Source: Planctomycetota bacterium (lineage in GTDB: Bacteria; Planctomycetota; UBA1135; GCA-002686595). Taken from it: DNA of 64,000 bases. The notes below the pieces were generated by a model. The model did not search any database and was not told the DNA's origin. It worked only from the letters and a program-made list of their open reading frames with translations. Below are positions 16,492 to 26,634 of this stretch, in pieces (the stretch's first letter is position 1; every line of letters starts with the position of its first letter). The DNA is taken from assembly GCA_016779205.1 (NCBI GenBank), contig JADHOC010000018.1:1-64000 (forward strand). The letters are read 5' to 3'. The position numbers and the translations under genes were made by a program.

Positions 16492-18093
16492 ATGGCCAAG
16501 CAAATCATGTTCGACGACGCCGCTCGTCAGAAGATGAAGGCGGGCATCGAGAAGCTCGCCAAGACGGTGCGCGTCACCCTCGGCCCCGCCGGTCGAAACG
16601 TCATCCTGCAGAAGAGCTTCGGCTCCCCGCACGTGACCAAGGACGGCGTCTCCGTCGCCAAGGAGATCGAGCACGTCGACCCGTTCGAGAACATGGGCGC
16701 CAAGCTCGTGCTCGAGGTCGCGAACAAGACCAACGACATCGCCGGTGACGGCACGACGACCGCCACGGTCCTCGCCTCGGCCATCTTCAACGAGGGCCTG
16801 AAGTACGCCGCGACCGGCGTCTCCACCATCGACCTGCGCTCCGGCATCGACAAGGCCGTCCAGGCCGCCGTGAGCTCGATCGAGTCGCAGTCCCGCAAGA
16901 TCAAGTCCAAGACGGACAAGGCCGCGGTCGCGACGATCTCCGCCAACAACGACCCCGAGACCGGCGAGCTGCTCGCCGAGGCCTTCGAGAAGGTCGGGAA
17001 CGAGGGCGTGATCACCGTCGAGGAGAACAAGGGCATCGACACCATCCTCGACCACGTCGAGGGCATGGAGTTCGACAAGGGCTACCTCTCTCCCTACTTC
17101 GCGACGGACCTCTCCAAGCTCGTCACGGAGTACGAGGACGCCCACATCTTCATCTGCAACAAGAAGATCTCCACGGTCCGGGAGCTGGTCCCCGCCCTCG
17201 AGGCGGCCATGCGCACCGGCAAGCCGCTGCTGATCATCGCCGAGGACATCGAGGGCGAGGCTCTCACCGCCCTCGTCATCAACCGCCTGAAGAACGTCCT
17301 CAACGTCGTCGCGGTCAAGGCGCCCGGCTTCGGGGAGCGGCGCAAGTCGTACCTCGAGGACATCGCGGCCCTGACCGGCGGCACGGCGATCACGGACGAG
17401 CTGGGCATGCCGCTCGAGAGCGTCACCGCCGAGCACTTCGGCCACGCGAGCCGCGTGGTGGTGTCCAAGGACTCCACCACCATCATCCAGGGCTCCGGCA
17501 AGAAGAAGGCCGTCTCCGAGCGCGCCGCCCAGATCCGCGTCCAGATCGAGAAGTCGACCTCGGACTACGACAAGGAGAAGCTCGAGGAGCGCCTCGCCAA
17601 GCTCACCGGCGGCGTCGCGGTCATCAAGGTCGGCGGCAAGACCGAGGCCGAGATGAAGGAGCGGAAGGACCGCGTCGAGGACGCGCTCAACGCCACCCGC
17701 GCGGCCATCGAGGAGGGCATCGTGCCGGGCGGCGGCGTCGCCCTGCTCCGCGCCTCGTCCGCGGTGGCCGAGGGTCGCTACAAGGGCGACGAGAAGTTCG
17801 GCGCCCTCATCATCGAGCGCGCCCTCGAGGCTCCGATCCGGCAGATCGCCGAGAACGCGGGCGTCGACGGCCCAGTCGTCGCGGAGATGGTCCGCGAGAA
17901 GGGCAAGTCCGTCGGCTACAACGCCCTCACGGGCGAGTACGAGGACATGTTCAAGGCTGGCGTCATCGACCCCTCCAAGGTGGTGCGTAGCGCCCTCCAG
18001 AACGCGGCGTCGATCTCGGGGCTCCTCCTGACGACCGACTCGATGATCACGGACCTCAAGGACGACCACTCCATCGAGGGCTCGGTCGCCTGA
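16492..18093 (+). CDS. groL: Chaperonin GroEL, copy 2 (no GGM tail)
   Basis: A 533-residue chaperonin subunit with the canonical VTLGPAGRNVILQKSFGSP, the [10 protein letters not shown] loop (Asp86), VEDALNATRAAIEEG and [11 protein letters not shown] motifs. It ends at ITDLKDDHSIEGSVA and lacks the Gly-Met tail that lines the cavity in most GroELs. A Shine-Dalgarno AAGGA lies about 8 bases before the ATG. Two different groEL genes in tandem without groES suggests specialised rings or mixed oligomers; a groES must be elsewhere. The gene is followed by a strong hairpin and then dnaJ. Confidence 0.97.
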   Translation: MAKQIMFDDAARQKMKAGIEKLAKTVRVTLGPAGRNVILQKSFGSPHVTKDGVSVAKEIEHVDPFENMGAKLVLEVANKTNDIAGDGTTTATVLASAIFNEGLKYAATGVSTIDLRSGIDKAVQAAVSSIESQSRKIKSKTDKAAVATISANNDPETGELLAEAFEKVGNEGVITVEENKGIDTILDHVEGMEFDKGYLSPYFATDLSKLVTEYEDAHIFICNKKISTVRELVPALEAAMRTGKPLLIIAEDIEGEALTALVINRLKNVLNVVAVKAPGFGERRKSYLEDIAALTGGTAITDELGMPLESVTAEHFGHASRVVVSKDSTTIIQGSGKKKAVSERAAQIRVQIEKSTSDYDKEKLEERLAKLTGGVAVIKVGGKTEAEMKERKDRVEDALNATRAAIEEGIVPGGGVALLRASSAVAEGRYKGDEKFGALIIERALEAPIRQIAENAGVDGPVVAEMVREKGKSVGYNALTGEYEDMFKAGVIDPSKVVRSALQNAASISGLLLTTDSMITDLKDDHSIEGSVA

Positions 18094-18123
18094 TCGCGCG
18101 GCCGCGAGGCCGCGACACCCAGC

Positions 18124-18161
18124 GCCGGGCGGCGGGACGGACTCCCTTCCCGCCGCCCGGC
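18124..18161 (+). terminator. 14-bp GC hairpin after groEL copy 2
   Basis: A perfect 14-bp inverted repeat (GCCGGGCGGCGGGA and its complement) with a 10-base loop begins 30 bp after the groEL copy 2 stop and is followed by CCCATTT. It probably ends or attenuates the groEL transcript before dnaJ. It has no long T tract. Confidence 0.55.
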
Positions 18162-18219
18162 CCCATTTGGCACCGCCCGCCGCCCCACGACCCCCGACGG
18201 ATCGCCCCCTGCCCCCACG

Positions 18220-19347
<1,128 letters not shown>

Positions 19348-19352
19348 CCCCC

Positions 19353-20033
19353 ATGGCGTTCGGAAAGAACAAGCAGACGGAGACGACGACGGAGCCCGAG
19401 GACCCCGAGGTGGAGGCGCAGGAGGTGCCCACGGCGGAGGTCGTCGAGGAGGAGGACCCGCTCCTCACCCTGACCCGGGAGAGGGACGAGGCCGTGGACC
19501 GCTGGATGCGGCTCCAGGCGGACTTCCAGAACCACAGGCGCCACGCCCAGGCCAACATCGAGGCCGCGGTGGCCAGCGCCCGCTCCGAGGTCCTCGGCGA
19601 GGCCGTGACGATCCTCGACTACCTCGACATGGCCCTCGCCTTCGAGGTCTCGAGCGAGGAGGCGAAGAACCTCAAGGTCGGCGTCGAGATGACCAGGCAG
19701 CAGCTCCAGGGCCTCCTCGACCGCATGAACGTCAAGGCGATCTCCGCGGAGGGCGCCTTCGACCCCTCGCGGCACCAGGCCGTCTCGACGGTCGAGACCG
19801 ACGAGCACGAGCCCGGCACGATCATGGAGGTCGTGCGCGGCGGCTGGACCATGGGCGAGGCCGTCCTGCGGTTCGCGCAGGTTCGCGTGGCTGCGGCCCC
19901 TGACACGAAGGACGGTGACGAGGACGCCTCCGAGGAGTCGGTCGCCGTGGACGGAGACCCCGCCCCGGCCGCCGATACGGACGCCTCCCACGACGAAGGG
20001 GCGTCCGACAGCACCGAAGAGGAGACCACCTGA
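19353..20033 (+). CDS. grpE: Nucleotide exchange factor GrpE
   Basis: A 226-residue GrpE, the exchange factor for DnaK. An acidic disordered N-terminus (about 45 residues) precedes a long coiled-coil helix (LTLTRERDEAVDRWMRLQADFQNHRRHAQ) and the beta-wing with the conserved AEGAFDPSRHQAVSTVE and IMEVVRGGWTMGEAVLRFAQVRV. A further acidic tail of about 45 residues is unusual for GrpE. The ATG at 19353 is preferred; a GTG at 19344 overlaps the dnaJ stop and would add three residues. It is unusual in that grpE follows rather than precedes dnaJ. Confidence 0.95.
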   Translation: MAFGKNKQTETTTEPEDPEVEAQEVPTAEVVEEEDPLLTLTRERDEAVDRWMRLQADFQNHRRHAQANIEAAVASARSEVLGEAVTILDYLDMALAFEVSSEEAKNLKVGVEMTRQQLQGLLDRMNVKAISAEGAFDPSRHQAVSTVETDEHEPGTIMEVVRGGWTMGEAVLRFAQVRVAAAPDTKDGDEDASEESVAVDGDPAPAADTDASHDEGASDSTEEETT

Positions 20034-20299
20034 TGCCCACCTACGACTATCGCTGCAACGCCTGCGGACACGAGTTCGAGGAATTCCAGATGATGAGCGA
20101 CGGGGTCCTGCGCAAGTGCCCCGAGTGCGGGAAGCTCAAGCTTGAGCGGCTCATCGGCTCGGGCGCCGGATTCCTCTTCAAGGGCTCTGGCTACTACGTC
20201 ACCGACTACCGCTCCAAGAGCTACGACGACGCCAAGAAGGCCGACACGGCGGAGAAGAAGGGCTCTGACTCCGGCGGCACCAAGAAGAAGAGCGACTGA
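20033..20299 (+). CDS. FmdB-family zinc-ribbon protein
   Basis: An 88-residue small protein with the FmdB/CxxC signature: MPTYDYRCNACGHEFEEFQ, then CPECGKLKLERLIGSG, giving two CxxC zinc-binding pairs, and the usual FLFKGSGYYVTDY. The C-terminus is Lys/Asp rich. Members are small putative regulators of unclear function. Its ATG overlaps the grpE stop (TGATG), so it is part of the dnaJ-grpE operon and may serve proteostasis. Confidence 0.9.
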   Translation: MPTYDYRCNACGHEFEEFQMMSDGVLRKCPECGKLKLERLIGSGAGFLFKGSGYYVTDYRSKSYDDAKKADTAEKKGSDSGGTKKKSD

Positions 20300-20316
20300 C
20301 CCAGCGGGCCCCTGCG

Positions 20317-21156
20317 TCAGCGCAGGAGCCGCTCTTCCACGAGCGCACCGATCGCGTCGGTGCGATGGTGGTCGAGGACCAGGTCCGCCTCGGCCTGCAC
20401 CTCGGGGAAGGCGTTCCCCATGGCGACCCCAAGGCCCGCTCGCCGGAGCATGGGGATGTCGTTGTCAGCGTCGCCGATCGCGATGACCCGGGAGGCCGGG
20501 ATCCCCTTCGTCTCCTGGAGCAGCCGGATCGCCTCGGCCTTGCCCTGACACGGGGCGTGGACGTCGATGGCGCTGTACGGGTTGGTCTGGTGGCGCGGCA
20601 GGATGGAGAGCGGGAAGTGGGAGATGTAGATCGGCGCCCCCGCCGCCTCCTCCAGCTCGGCGGCGACGGTCGCGGAGCCGACCTCGCCACACTTCATGAG
20701 GAAGCTCAGGCGGATCGTGTAATCACGGAGCAGGGCCGGGCGGTCCACGAACTGGACCCCGATGAAGCCCTCGAAGTTCCTGGCCTCCTCCTCGTTCCTG
20801 GGCTCCAGCGCGAGCTTCTCGTCAGCGGTCATGACCAGGACCTGCGCCCCCCGGTCAGCGGCCCACCCGTGGAGGCGCTCCAGCGTCCGCGTGGCGATGG
20901 TGCGCTCTTCGAGCATCCGCTCGTCCTTGTGGCACCACACCGCGCAGCCGTTGAAGAGCACCGTTGGCGCGTCGAGCCCGAGCTCCGTCACGATGGGCAT
21001 GGCGGAGATCTTGCTCCGCCCGGTCACCACCATGACCTCGACCCCCTGACGCTCGGCCTCGAGGATGGCCTCTCGGGTCCGAGGGTGGATCGACTCGTCC
21101 GGCGTCAGCAGGGTGCCGTCGAGGTCAAGCAGGAGGGCGTCGTACTCACGCGACAT
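20317..21156 (-). CDS. HAD-superfamily phosphatase (Cof-like, IIB)
   Basis: A 279-residue haloacid-dehalogenase family hydrolase. Motif I is LLLDLDGTLL with the nucleophile Asp near residue 10, motif II VVTGRS, motif III Lys in CQGKAEAIRLL, and motif IV IAIGDADNDIPML. A C2B cap lies between motifs II and III. Such enzymes dephosphorylate sugar phosphates or FMN-like metabolites; the substrate cannot be deduced. TAGGAT lies 7 bases before the ATG, suggesting a leaderless transcript. It is convergent with the FmdB gene, with 17 bp between them. Confidence 0.9.
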   Translation of the reverse strand: MSREYDALLLDLDGTLLTPDESIHPRTREAILEAERQGVEVMVVTGRSKISAMPIVTELGLDAPTVLFNGCAVWCHKDERMLEERTIATRTLERLHGWAADRGAQVLVMTADEKLALEPRNEEEARNFEGFIGVQFVDRPALLRDYTIRLSFLMKCGEVGSATVAAELEEAAGAPIYISHFPLSILPRHQTNPYSAIDVHAPCQGKAEAIRLLQETKGIPASRVIAIGDADNDIPMLRRAGLGVAMGNAFPEVQAEADLVLDHHRTDAIGALVEERLLR

Positions 21157-21192
21157 GGCGGGGATCCTAGCTCCTCTGCCCTCCGATCTCGA

Positions 21193-22275
21193 TCACAGAG
21201 TGGGCATCGTGATCGACGCGCGCTCGCCGGCCTCCAGGGTGAGCTCCCGGCTCTCCACGGCGGGGGTCCCCTCGGCCCTCAGGTCGACGGTCTCGACCCG
21301 GTAGCGACCCGGCGCGAGGGAGGAGAAGCGGTGACTCGGCCAGCGGAGCCGCGACACCACCTTGCTGGATCGAACGCCGCCGCCCTCGTCGAGGCCCCGG
21401 AGCCGGATACCGTACTGCCCCCCACGCCGCCCTCGACGCCCGCTGCCAGAGGAGGAGCCTGCGACGACCGTCAGGCTCGCCGCCGCGTCCACCTCGATGA
21501 CCACCTGCTCGCGGACGTCCCCGGCCTCGAAGGGCTGAAGGTTGACGCGCTTGAAGAGGATCAGGGAGCCAGAGATCTCGAGCCGAACGGGGACCCCTAC
21601 GGTGAGCCCGCCGAACGCGAAGGTGCCGTCGGCTCCCGACCGGAGGCTCCCCGGCTCGAGCCAGTCATCCCTCGCATCCATGGAGCCGTCACGCTCCGCC
21701 CGGAGGGTGCGCTGCCCCACCCAGGCCCGATGAAGCTCGGACGGGCCGAGGACCCTGACCATGGCTCCGGCCACCGGCTCCCCGGACCCCCGGTACACGA
21801 GCCGCCCGGAGACCGCGGCGTCGGCGAGGTCGATGAGCAGCTCCTCCGGCTCGGACCCGACCCGGTGCGTGAAGACCGTGGCCATGGCCCGTGTCCGGTG
21901 GTTCACCGTCACCTCGTAGGTGCCCGTCGGGATCCCCCGCAGGGCGAACTCTCCGTTGGAGTCCGCGATGGCCCGGAGGGTGGTGGACGTGGTCTCGGGG
22001 CGGATCAGGTCCTTCCCCTCGCGGACCGCGAGCCGGATGCGGGCGTCCGGGAGCGCGGCACCGCCGGCGCGCACGCGGCCCCGGAGCTCGCCGGAGACCG
22101 GCATCACCAGCCGCGCCTTGACCTCACCGGAGGATGGGATATCCACCACCTCGGCGACCTCCGTCCAGCCCCGGGGCTGCCGCGGGCGCATTCGAGGGAG
22201 CTCCGCACGGACCTCCCCCCTGCCCGTCTCGATGTGTTCGAAGCGTGCGATCCCGTCCTCTCCCGAGATGACCAT
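21193..22275 (-). CDS. C-terminal part of a surface protein split by an in-frame TAG
   Basis: A 360-residue open frame that continues, in the same frame, the gene at 22309-24180 after a single TAG codon. It contains repeated carboxypeptidase-regulatory-like (beta-sandwich) modules: GEDGIARFEHIETGRGEV, DSNGEFALRGIPTGTYEVTV, ADGTFAFGGLTVGVPVRLEI and a last one ending GERASITMPTL. No signal peptide and no Shine-Dalgarno precede the first ATG (22275), which is inside a predicted beta module. It is therefore more likely the C-terminal third of the same protein than an independent gene. A sequencing error or a recent nonsense mutation would explain it. Confidence 0.7.
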   Translation of the reverse strand: MVISGEDGIARFEHIETGRGEVRAELPRMRPRQPRGWTEVAEVVDIPSSGEVKARLVMPVSGELRGRVRAGGAALPDARIRLAVREGKDLIRPETTSTTLRAIADSNGEFALRGIPTGTYEVTVNHRTRAMATVFTHRVGSEPEELLIDLADAAVSGRLVYRGSGEPVAGAMVRVLGPSELHRAWVGQRTLRAERDGSMDARDDWLEPGSLRSGADGTFAFGGLTVGVPVRLEISGSLILFKRVNLQPFEAGDVREQVVIEVDAAASLTVVAGSSSGSGRRGRRGGQYGIRLRGLDEGGGVRSSKVVSRLRWPSHRFSSLAPGRYRVETVDLRAEGTPAVESRELTLEAGERASITMPTL

Positions 22276-22308
22276 GCGCCGGGGGAGTCGGAGGTTCCCT
22301 CGCTGGCG

Positions 22309-24180
22309 CTAGCTGACGCGGAGCGAGACCTCGACGCCCTTGAGCGGATTCCCCTCCTCGTCGACCACCTCCGCGGTGAGGGTCGTGCCCCTCGCGAGCT
22401 CGACGACGACCTCCTCGTCGTCGCGCGTCACGTCAAGGAGATCCCCGACCGGGAACCCGTCCGCGTTCGCGAAGAGGGCCCACGGCCTTCGGGTCGGGAG
22501 CTGCAGGACGGCGCGCCCCTCGGCGTCCGACTCCGCGAAGCGAATCTTGTCGCTGGAGTGAGCCGGCCGGTCCCAGAGTCTCCACCGGCCGAGGGTGTCG
22601 CGGTCCGGCGCAGCTGCGAGGAAGATGCGCGCGCCCTCCACCGGAAGGTCCGTGCCGGCCTCCACGACGCGGACGCGGAGGGAGGCCGCCGGGGTCAGCT
22701 CGAGGTCGCCGAGGTCCACGTGGTCGCCGTGCCCCAGGGGGACCCCGCGTCTCACGAGTTGCTCGAACCCGGCCGCCCGTACCCGGAAGGTGTACGGCAC
22801 CTGCTCGCCCTCGCCGATACGCAGCCCGTCGAAGCAGAAGACCCCCCCGGGGTGCCTCACCAGCGCCTCGCCGCTCTCGTCGGTCAGGGCCCGACCATCG
22901 AACTCGTCGTCTCCCGGGGCCCCCTTGGCCTGCCACACCACAAAGCTCTCGACCGGCTCCAGCTCGCCCGTCTCCGCGGAGCGGCGCACCACCCGGCCGC
23001 GGACCGAAGCCCGCGGCCGCCAGACGAGGCGCAGGTCCCGCTCGCCGCTCGGGGCCTCGGTGGACTCCCCGGCCATGGGAGAACGCGGCGAGCGGTCCAG
23101 CCCGACGTAGACCCGGTACGTCCCATCCGGCCGGAGCCCCCCAAGCTCGAAGCGCCCGTCGACGTCAGGCCGAACGGCACGGGGGCGGCGGTCCACGGCG
23201 GGGGTGCCCCGATCCACCGGCCACGCCGAGACCCAGAGGTCCGCCGGAGGCCGGTCCCCGCTGTCCACCTCGCCGGAGATGCTGTCGCCGCGCTCGAGCC
23301 GGACGACGACCCCCGCCAGGCCCCGCCCCGCCGTCACCTCGCCCTCGAGGTACGCCACGGGATGGCCCGGCTTCTCGACCACGAGATGGAAGGGCCCAGG
23401 CCCGAGCTCGTCGCACCGGAAGGTCCCGTCCTCCGGGGTCGTGCCGAGCAAGTACCCGCGGCTCGGCGCCGACACGCGGAAGCCCCCCAGCGGGCTCGCC
23501 TGGCCGAAGTAGACCGTGGCCCCCTCGACCGGGAGCCCATCGGGCCCGAGGACTCGACCAGCCACAGGGATCCCCCGCGACAGTGTGATCGGCTCCACCC
23601 TCATGGGGAGCCGGCTGGGGAAGCGCCCGAGACGAACGCGCTCCACGGCCCAGCCCGGCGCACGGACGAGGCCGCTGACGGTCCGGCCGCCCCGGAGCTC
23701 CGGAACGCCGTCGCCCACGCGGACGCCGAACCTCCCGCTGGCGTCCGTCTGAACCGAACAGACTCCGGCGCGGTCCCGCTCGGTCAGCTCCATACCAAGG
23801 GCCGTCTCGGAGCGCCTCGTGGTCACGAGCACCTGGGCGCCGGGCACGGGCTCGCCGCCAGGGCCCACGACCGACCCGGTCAGCTGGAACCTCGGCGCCT
23901 CCCCTGCCGCACGCGCGCGGGCCTGGAGCGCGGCCTGCTCCGCCAGGGCGCGAGGCGACAGCGGCTCGGCGACCCGGACGTCATCCCCGCCGACTCCCGA
24001 CAGGTCGCCCGGCCCCCCCGTCGCCCCCCCCCCGGTGTCGGGCGTACGCGCGACGAGCTCGACACCGCCCTCCTGCTCGGTCTCCGTCCATGGCCGCAGC
24101 CAAAGGAGAGCCGCCACGCACAGGAGCGCAGCGGCGCCCCCGAGGAGCAGCGAGGTGCCAGGTTTTCTCGCGAGCGGCAT
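22309..24180 (-). CDS. Membrane-anchored carboxypeptidase-regulatory-domain protein (N-terminal part)
   Basis: A 623-residue protein with an N-terminal membrane anchor (TSLLLGGAAALLCVAALLWL) and many tandem carboxypeptidase-regulatory-like beta-sandwich modules (patterns such as GPGGEPVPGAQVLV, DGLPVEGATVYFG, VDGRFELGGLRPDGTYRVYV, EEGNPLKGVEVSLRV). Such proteins are extracellular or periplasmic and may bind surface ligands. It stops in the middle of a module, after VEVSLRVS, at TAG 22311-22309; the frame resumes directly. Together the two parts would make about 994 residues. AAGGA four bases before the ATG acts as the Shine-Dalgarno. Confidence 0.8.
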   Translation of the reverse strand: MPLARKPGTSLLLGGAAALLCVAALLWLRPWTETEQEGGVELVARTPDTGGGATGGPGDLSGVGGDDVRVAEPLSPRALAEQAALQARARAAGEAPRFQLTGSVVGPGGEPVPGAQVLVTTRRSETALGMELTERDRAGVCSVQTDASGRFGVRVGDGVPELRGGRTVSGLVRAPGWAVERVRLGRFPSRLPMRVEPITLSRGIPVAGRVLGPDGLPVEGATVYFGQASPLGGFRVSAPSRGYLLGTTPEDGTFRCDELGPGPFHLVVEKPGHPVAYLEGEVTAGRGLAGVVVRLERGDSISGEVDSGDRPPADLWVSAWPVDRGTPAVDRRPRAVRPDVDGRFELGGLRPDGTYRVYVGLDRSPRSPMAGESTEAPSGERDLRLVWRPRASVRGRVVRRSAETGELEPVESFVVWQAKGAPGDDEFDGRALTDESGEALVRHPGGVFCFDGLRIGEGEQVPYTFRVRAAGFEQLVRRGVPLGHGDHVDLGDLELTPAASLRVRVVEAGTDLPVEGARIFLAAAPDRDTLGRWRLWDRPAHSSDKIRFAESDAEGRAVLQLPTRRPWALFANADGFPVGDLLDVTRDDEEVVVELARGTTLTAEVVDEEGNPLKGVEVSLRVS

Positions 24181-24328
24181 GGTTCCTTGAGGTCGGGACG
24201 GGTCCCAGGAGCGCCGAGGGTGCCCAGATTCGGATCAAATCCGAGGACCGGTCGAGTCGGCGCCACCTCTCGACGATAATCGTAGCGGGGCGACCGTTCG
24301 TCCCTCATCCTGCTCGGGTTGACAAGCC

Positions 24329-25009
24329 ATGCGTAAATCCCACCCCCAACCGTCTCCCTCGCGCCCCCTGCGCCGCGTGCTCGCCGTCGCCCTGGCGCTC
24401 TCGCTCACGGCCTGCACCGGAACCCGCAAGCTGATCGACCCCGTCGTTGGGATCGTCACCGACGAGGGGATGGAGCTCGGCGTCGCCACCGAGTTCGGCG
24501 TGGTCTTCCTCGGCAAGACCACCGACCGGGGGCCGGTCATCGTCGAGGCCTACTTCGGAGACGGTCCGTCCATGGAACAGTCCGTCATCGAGCCCGTCGG
24601 CGGCGGCCTCTACACCGCGGACATGGAGATCCGGCTCCCCCACGTCCCCATATCCTTCGACGTCCCCACCGACGGCGAGGTGCTCGAGGTGATGGGCCGT
24701 CGGGGCTGGGACCGCTGGTCCGCGATCACGACCTGTCGGACCGTGGAGGGCGTGGGGGGCGTGCTGCTCGAGATCCCCGAGGGCTTCCTCGACAGCGTCG
24801 ACCAGACCGGCGCGGGCGTCTATCGCCAGACCGGAGAGTTCACCAAGGACCTCGTCGGCCTCGTCTCCGGCAAGGTCTCGATCCAACGGGACGGCGAGAA
24901 CCGGCAGTACCTGGCCGTCGTGGGCGCCGACACGCTCTGGCGCCTCGCCGCCCACCGCAAGGACAAGCTGCGGCGTCGCCCCTTCGTGTATCGCGAGGAC
25001 ATCCTCTGA
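24329..25009 (+). CDS. Lipoprotein of unknown function
   Basis: A 226-residue protein with a lipoprotein signal: a hydrophobic LRRVLAVALALSL stretch followed by lipobox LTAC (Cys about 30). The mature part has no recognised domain; it looks mixed alpha/beta with a Lys/Arg-rich C-terminus (HRKDKLRRRPF). It is divergent from the split surface protein. GATAAT at 24275-24280 is a possible -10. TTGACA at 24319 is too close to the start to be a -35 for it. Confidence 0.75.
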   Translation: MRKSHPQPSPSRPLRRVLAVALALSLTACTGTRKLIDPVVGIVTDEGMELGVATEFGVVFLGKTTDRGPVIVEAYFGDGPSMEQSVIEPVGGGLYTADMEIRLPHVPISFDVPTDGEVLEVMGRRGWDRWSAITTCRTVEGVGGVLLEIPEGFLDSVDQTGAGVYRQTGEFTKDLVGLVSGKVSIQRDGENRQYLAVVGADTLWRLAAHRKDKLRRRPFVYREDIL

Positions 25010-25062
25010 TCGCGGCTCGCGCTGCGAGCCTCCAGAAGACCGAGCCTCCCGGAGGCACCGAT

Positions 25063-25084
25063 GAGCCGGCCGCGAGGCCGGCTC
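25063..25084 (+). terminator. Hairpin between the lipoprotein gene and trkH
   Basis: A 9-bp perfect stem GAGCCGGCC/GGCCGGCTC with GCGA tetraloop is followed on the plus strand by TTCTCGT. It lies between two convergent genes and may serve both strands. Confidence 0.55.
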
Positions 25085-25100
25085 TTCTCGTGGCACGCGA

Positions 25101-26597
25101 TCAACGGTGCCAGAACGTCGGCATGAGGAGCGCGACGAGGGCGTAGAACTCGAGCCGGCCGAGCACCATGCAGATGGAGAGCGCGAACTTGGCCGCGCCG
25201 GGCAGGTCCCCGAAGTTCATGGCGGGGCCGACCCCGCCGAGCCCCGGGCCCACGTTGTTGAGGGTCACCAGGACCGCGGTGGAGCTCGTCTCGAGGTCGA
25301 TGCCGTAGGCGCCGAGCAGCGTCGTCGCGGCCACGAAGACCATGAGCCACAGCACGAGGTATCCGGTGACGGACGCGACCACGGACTCGTCGAGGGCCTG
25401 CCCGTCGATCCTGATGCGGTGGATCACCCGGGGCCGCGCGAAGCGGCGCACGGCAACGAGCGCCGCCTTGAACACGATCGCCAGCCTCACGAGCTTGAGG
25501 CCGCCGCTCGTGGACCCGGCGCAGGCCCCGCAGAAGGCGAGGAGCATCAGGGCGATGCGGCAGAACTGGGGCCAGGCGTCGAAGTCGGCCGTGGCGTAGC
25601 CCGCCGTGGTGATCTGGCACACCACGTGGAAGACGCTCAGGCGCAGGGCCCCCAGGGGGCCGGTCGCCTCCCCCGCGTCGCCGCCGCTGCCCGAGGTCCA
25701 GAGGACCGCGCCGATCAGGAGCGAGGCCCCCACGACCAGACCGAGGAACAGGCGCACCTCGAGGCTCCCCACCAGCTTGCGCCACGCCGGGCGCGGCCCC
25801 ACGCGGATCAGCGTGTCGTAGATCGCGAAGTTCAGCGCCGAGAGGAGCATGAACACGACCAGCACCGCCTCCACCAGGGCCGAGTCGAAGAAGGCGATGC
25901 TCTCGGAGTGGTTCGAGAAGCCACCGTTGGCCACCGTCGTGAAGGTGTGGATGACCGCGTCGAAGACCGGGAGCCCGATGACCATCAGCGTCGCCAGCAG
26001 CGCCACGCTGAGGACGAGGTAGATCTTCATGAGCATCAGCGCCGCGTCGCGCACGCGCTGGTGCCCGGCCTCCCGGGAGATGCCAGGGACCTCGGAGCGG
26101 AAGAGGCTGCGGCCACCGGTCGGGAAGATCACCACGAAGACCATCACGATCCCGAAGCCGCCCAGCCACTGGCTGAAGCTCCGCCAGAACGCGATGGCCG
26201 CCGGCATGGTGTCGATCTGCTCCGCCGTCATCACGGTCGACCCGGTGGTGGTGAGCCCCGAGACCGACTCGAAGAAGGCGTCGACCGGGGACGTGATGGT
26301 CCCCTCGAAGAGGAAGGGGAGGGCGCCGGCCACGCCGCCGACCAGCCACGCCAGGCCCACGGTGGCGAGCCCCTCGCGCCGGAAGTAGTCGGGGCGCTTC
26401 CTGGAGTCGCGGGTGGCCCCGCGGAAGACGAAGGTCACCAGCCCCCCCACGAGCGCCGTCACGAAGGCCGCGAGCCCGCAGCTCGCCGCCGGGCCGCGCT
26501 CCCCCATCCCGAGGCCGACCGCGGCAGGGATCGCGAGGAAGCCTGCCATCAGGAGCAGGACCACGCCCAGCATCTGAGCCACCGCGCGGAAGTTCAT
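25101..26597 (-). CDS. trkH: Potassium uptake protein TrkH
   Basis: A 498-residue membrane protein of the TrkH/TrkG/KtrB family with about ten to twelve helices. The selectivity-filter-like P loops are visible: SGLTTTGSTVM, TVANGGFSN, CQITTAGYATAD and LNNVGPGLGGVGP. The CAGSTSGGLKLVRL segment between repeats and the intramembrane gating region are also present. It forms the potassium pore gated by TrkA. The ATG at 26597 follows trkA by 37 bp, and the pair is an operon (trkA first). Confidence 0.95.
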   Translation of the reverse strand: MNFRAVAQMLGVVLLLMAGFLAIPAAVGLGMGERGPAASCGLAAFVTALVGGLVTFVFRGATRDSRKRPDYFRREGLATVGLAWLVGGVAGALPFLFEGTITSPVDAFFESVSGLTTTGSTVMTAEQIDTMPAAIAFWRSFSQWLGGFGIVMVFVVIFPTGGRSLFRSEVPGISREAGHQRVRDAALMLMKIYLVLSVALLATLMVIGLPVFDAVIHTFTTVANGGFSNHSESIAFFDSALVEAVLVVFMLLSALNFAIYDTLIRVGPRPAWRKLVGSLEVRLFLGLVVGASLLIGAVLWTSGSGGDAGEATGPLGALRLSVFHVVCQITTAGYATADFDAWPQFCRIALMLLAFCGACAGSTSGGLKLVRLAIVFKAALVAVRRFARPRVIHRIRIDGQALDESVVASVTGYLVLWLMVFVAATTLLGAYGIDLETSSTAVLVTLNNVGPGLGGVGPAMNFGDLPGAAKFALSICMVLGRLEFYALVALLMPTFWHR

Positions 26598-26634
26598 CGG
26601 CGGCCCTCCGCCCCGGATCGCACGCGCTCCACGG

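Noticed and set aside
20365..24279. 1304-residue plus-strand open frame
   Set aside because: It is opposite the HAD and surface-protein genes and its Arg/Pro/Gly/Asp-rich composition is typical of a shadow frame.
24319..24324. TTGACA just before the lipoprotein gene
   Set aside because: A -10 at the right distance would fall inside the coding region and none is visible there.
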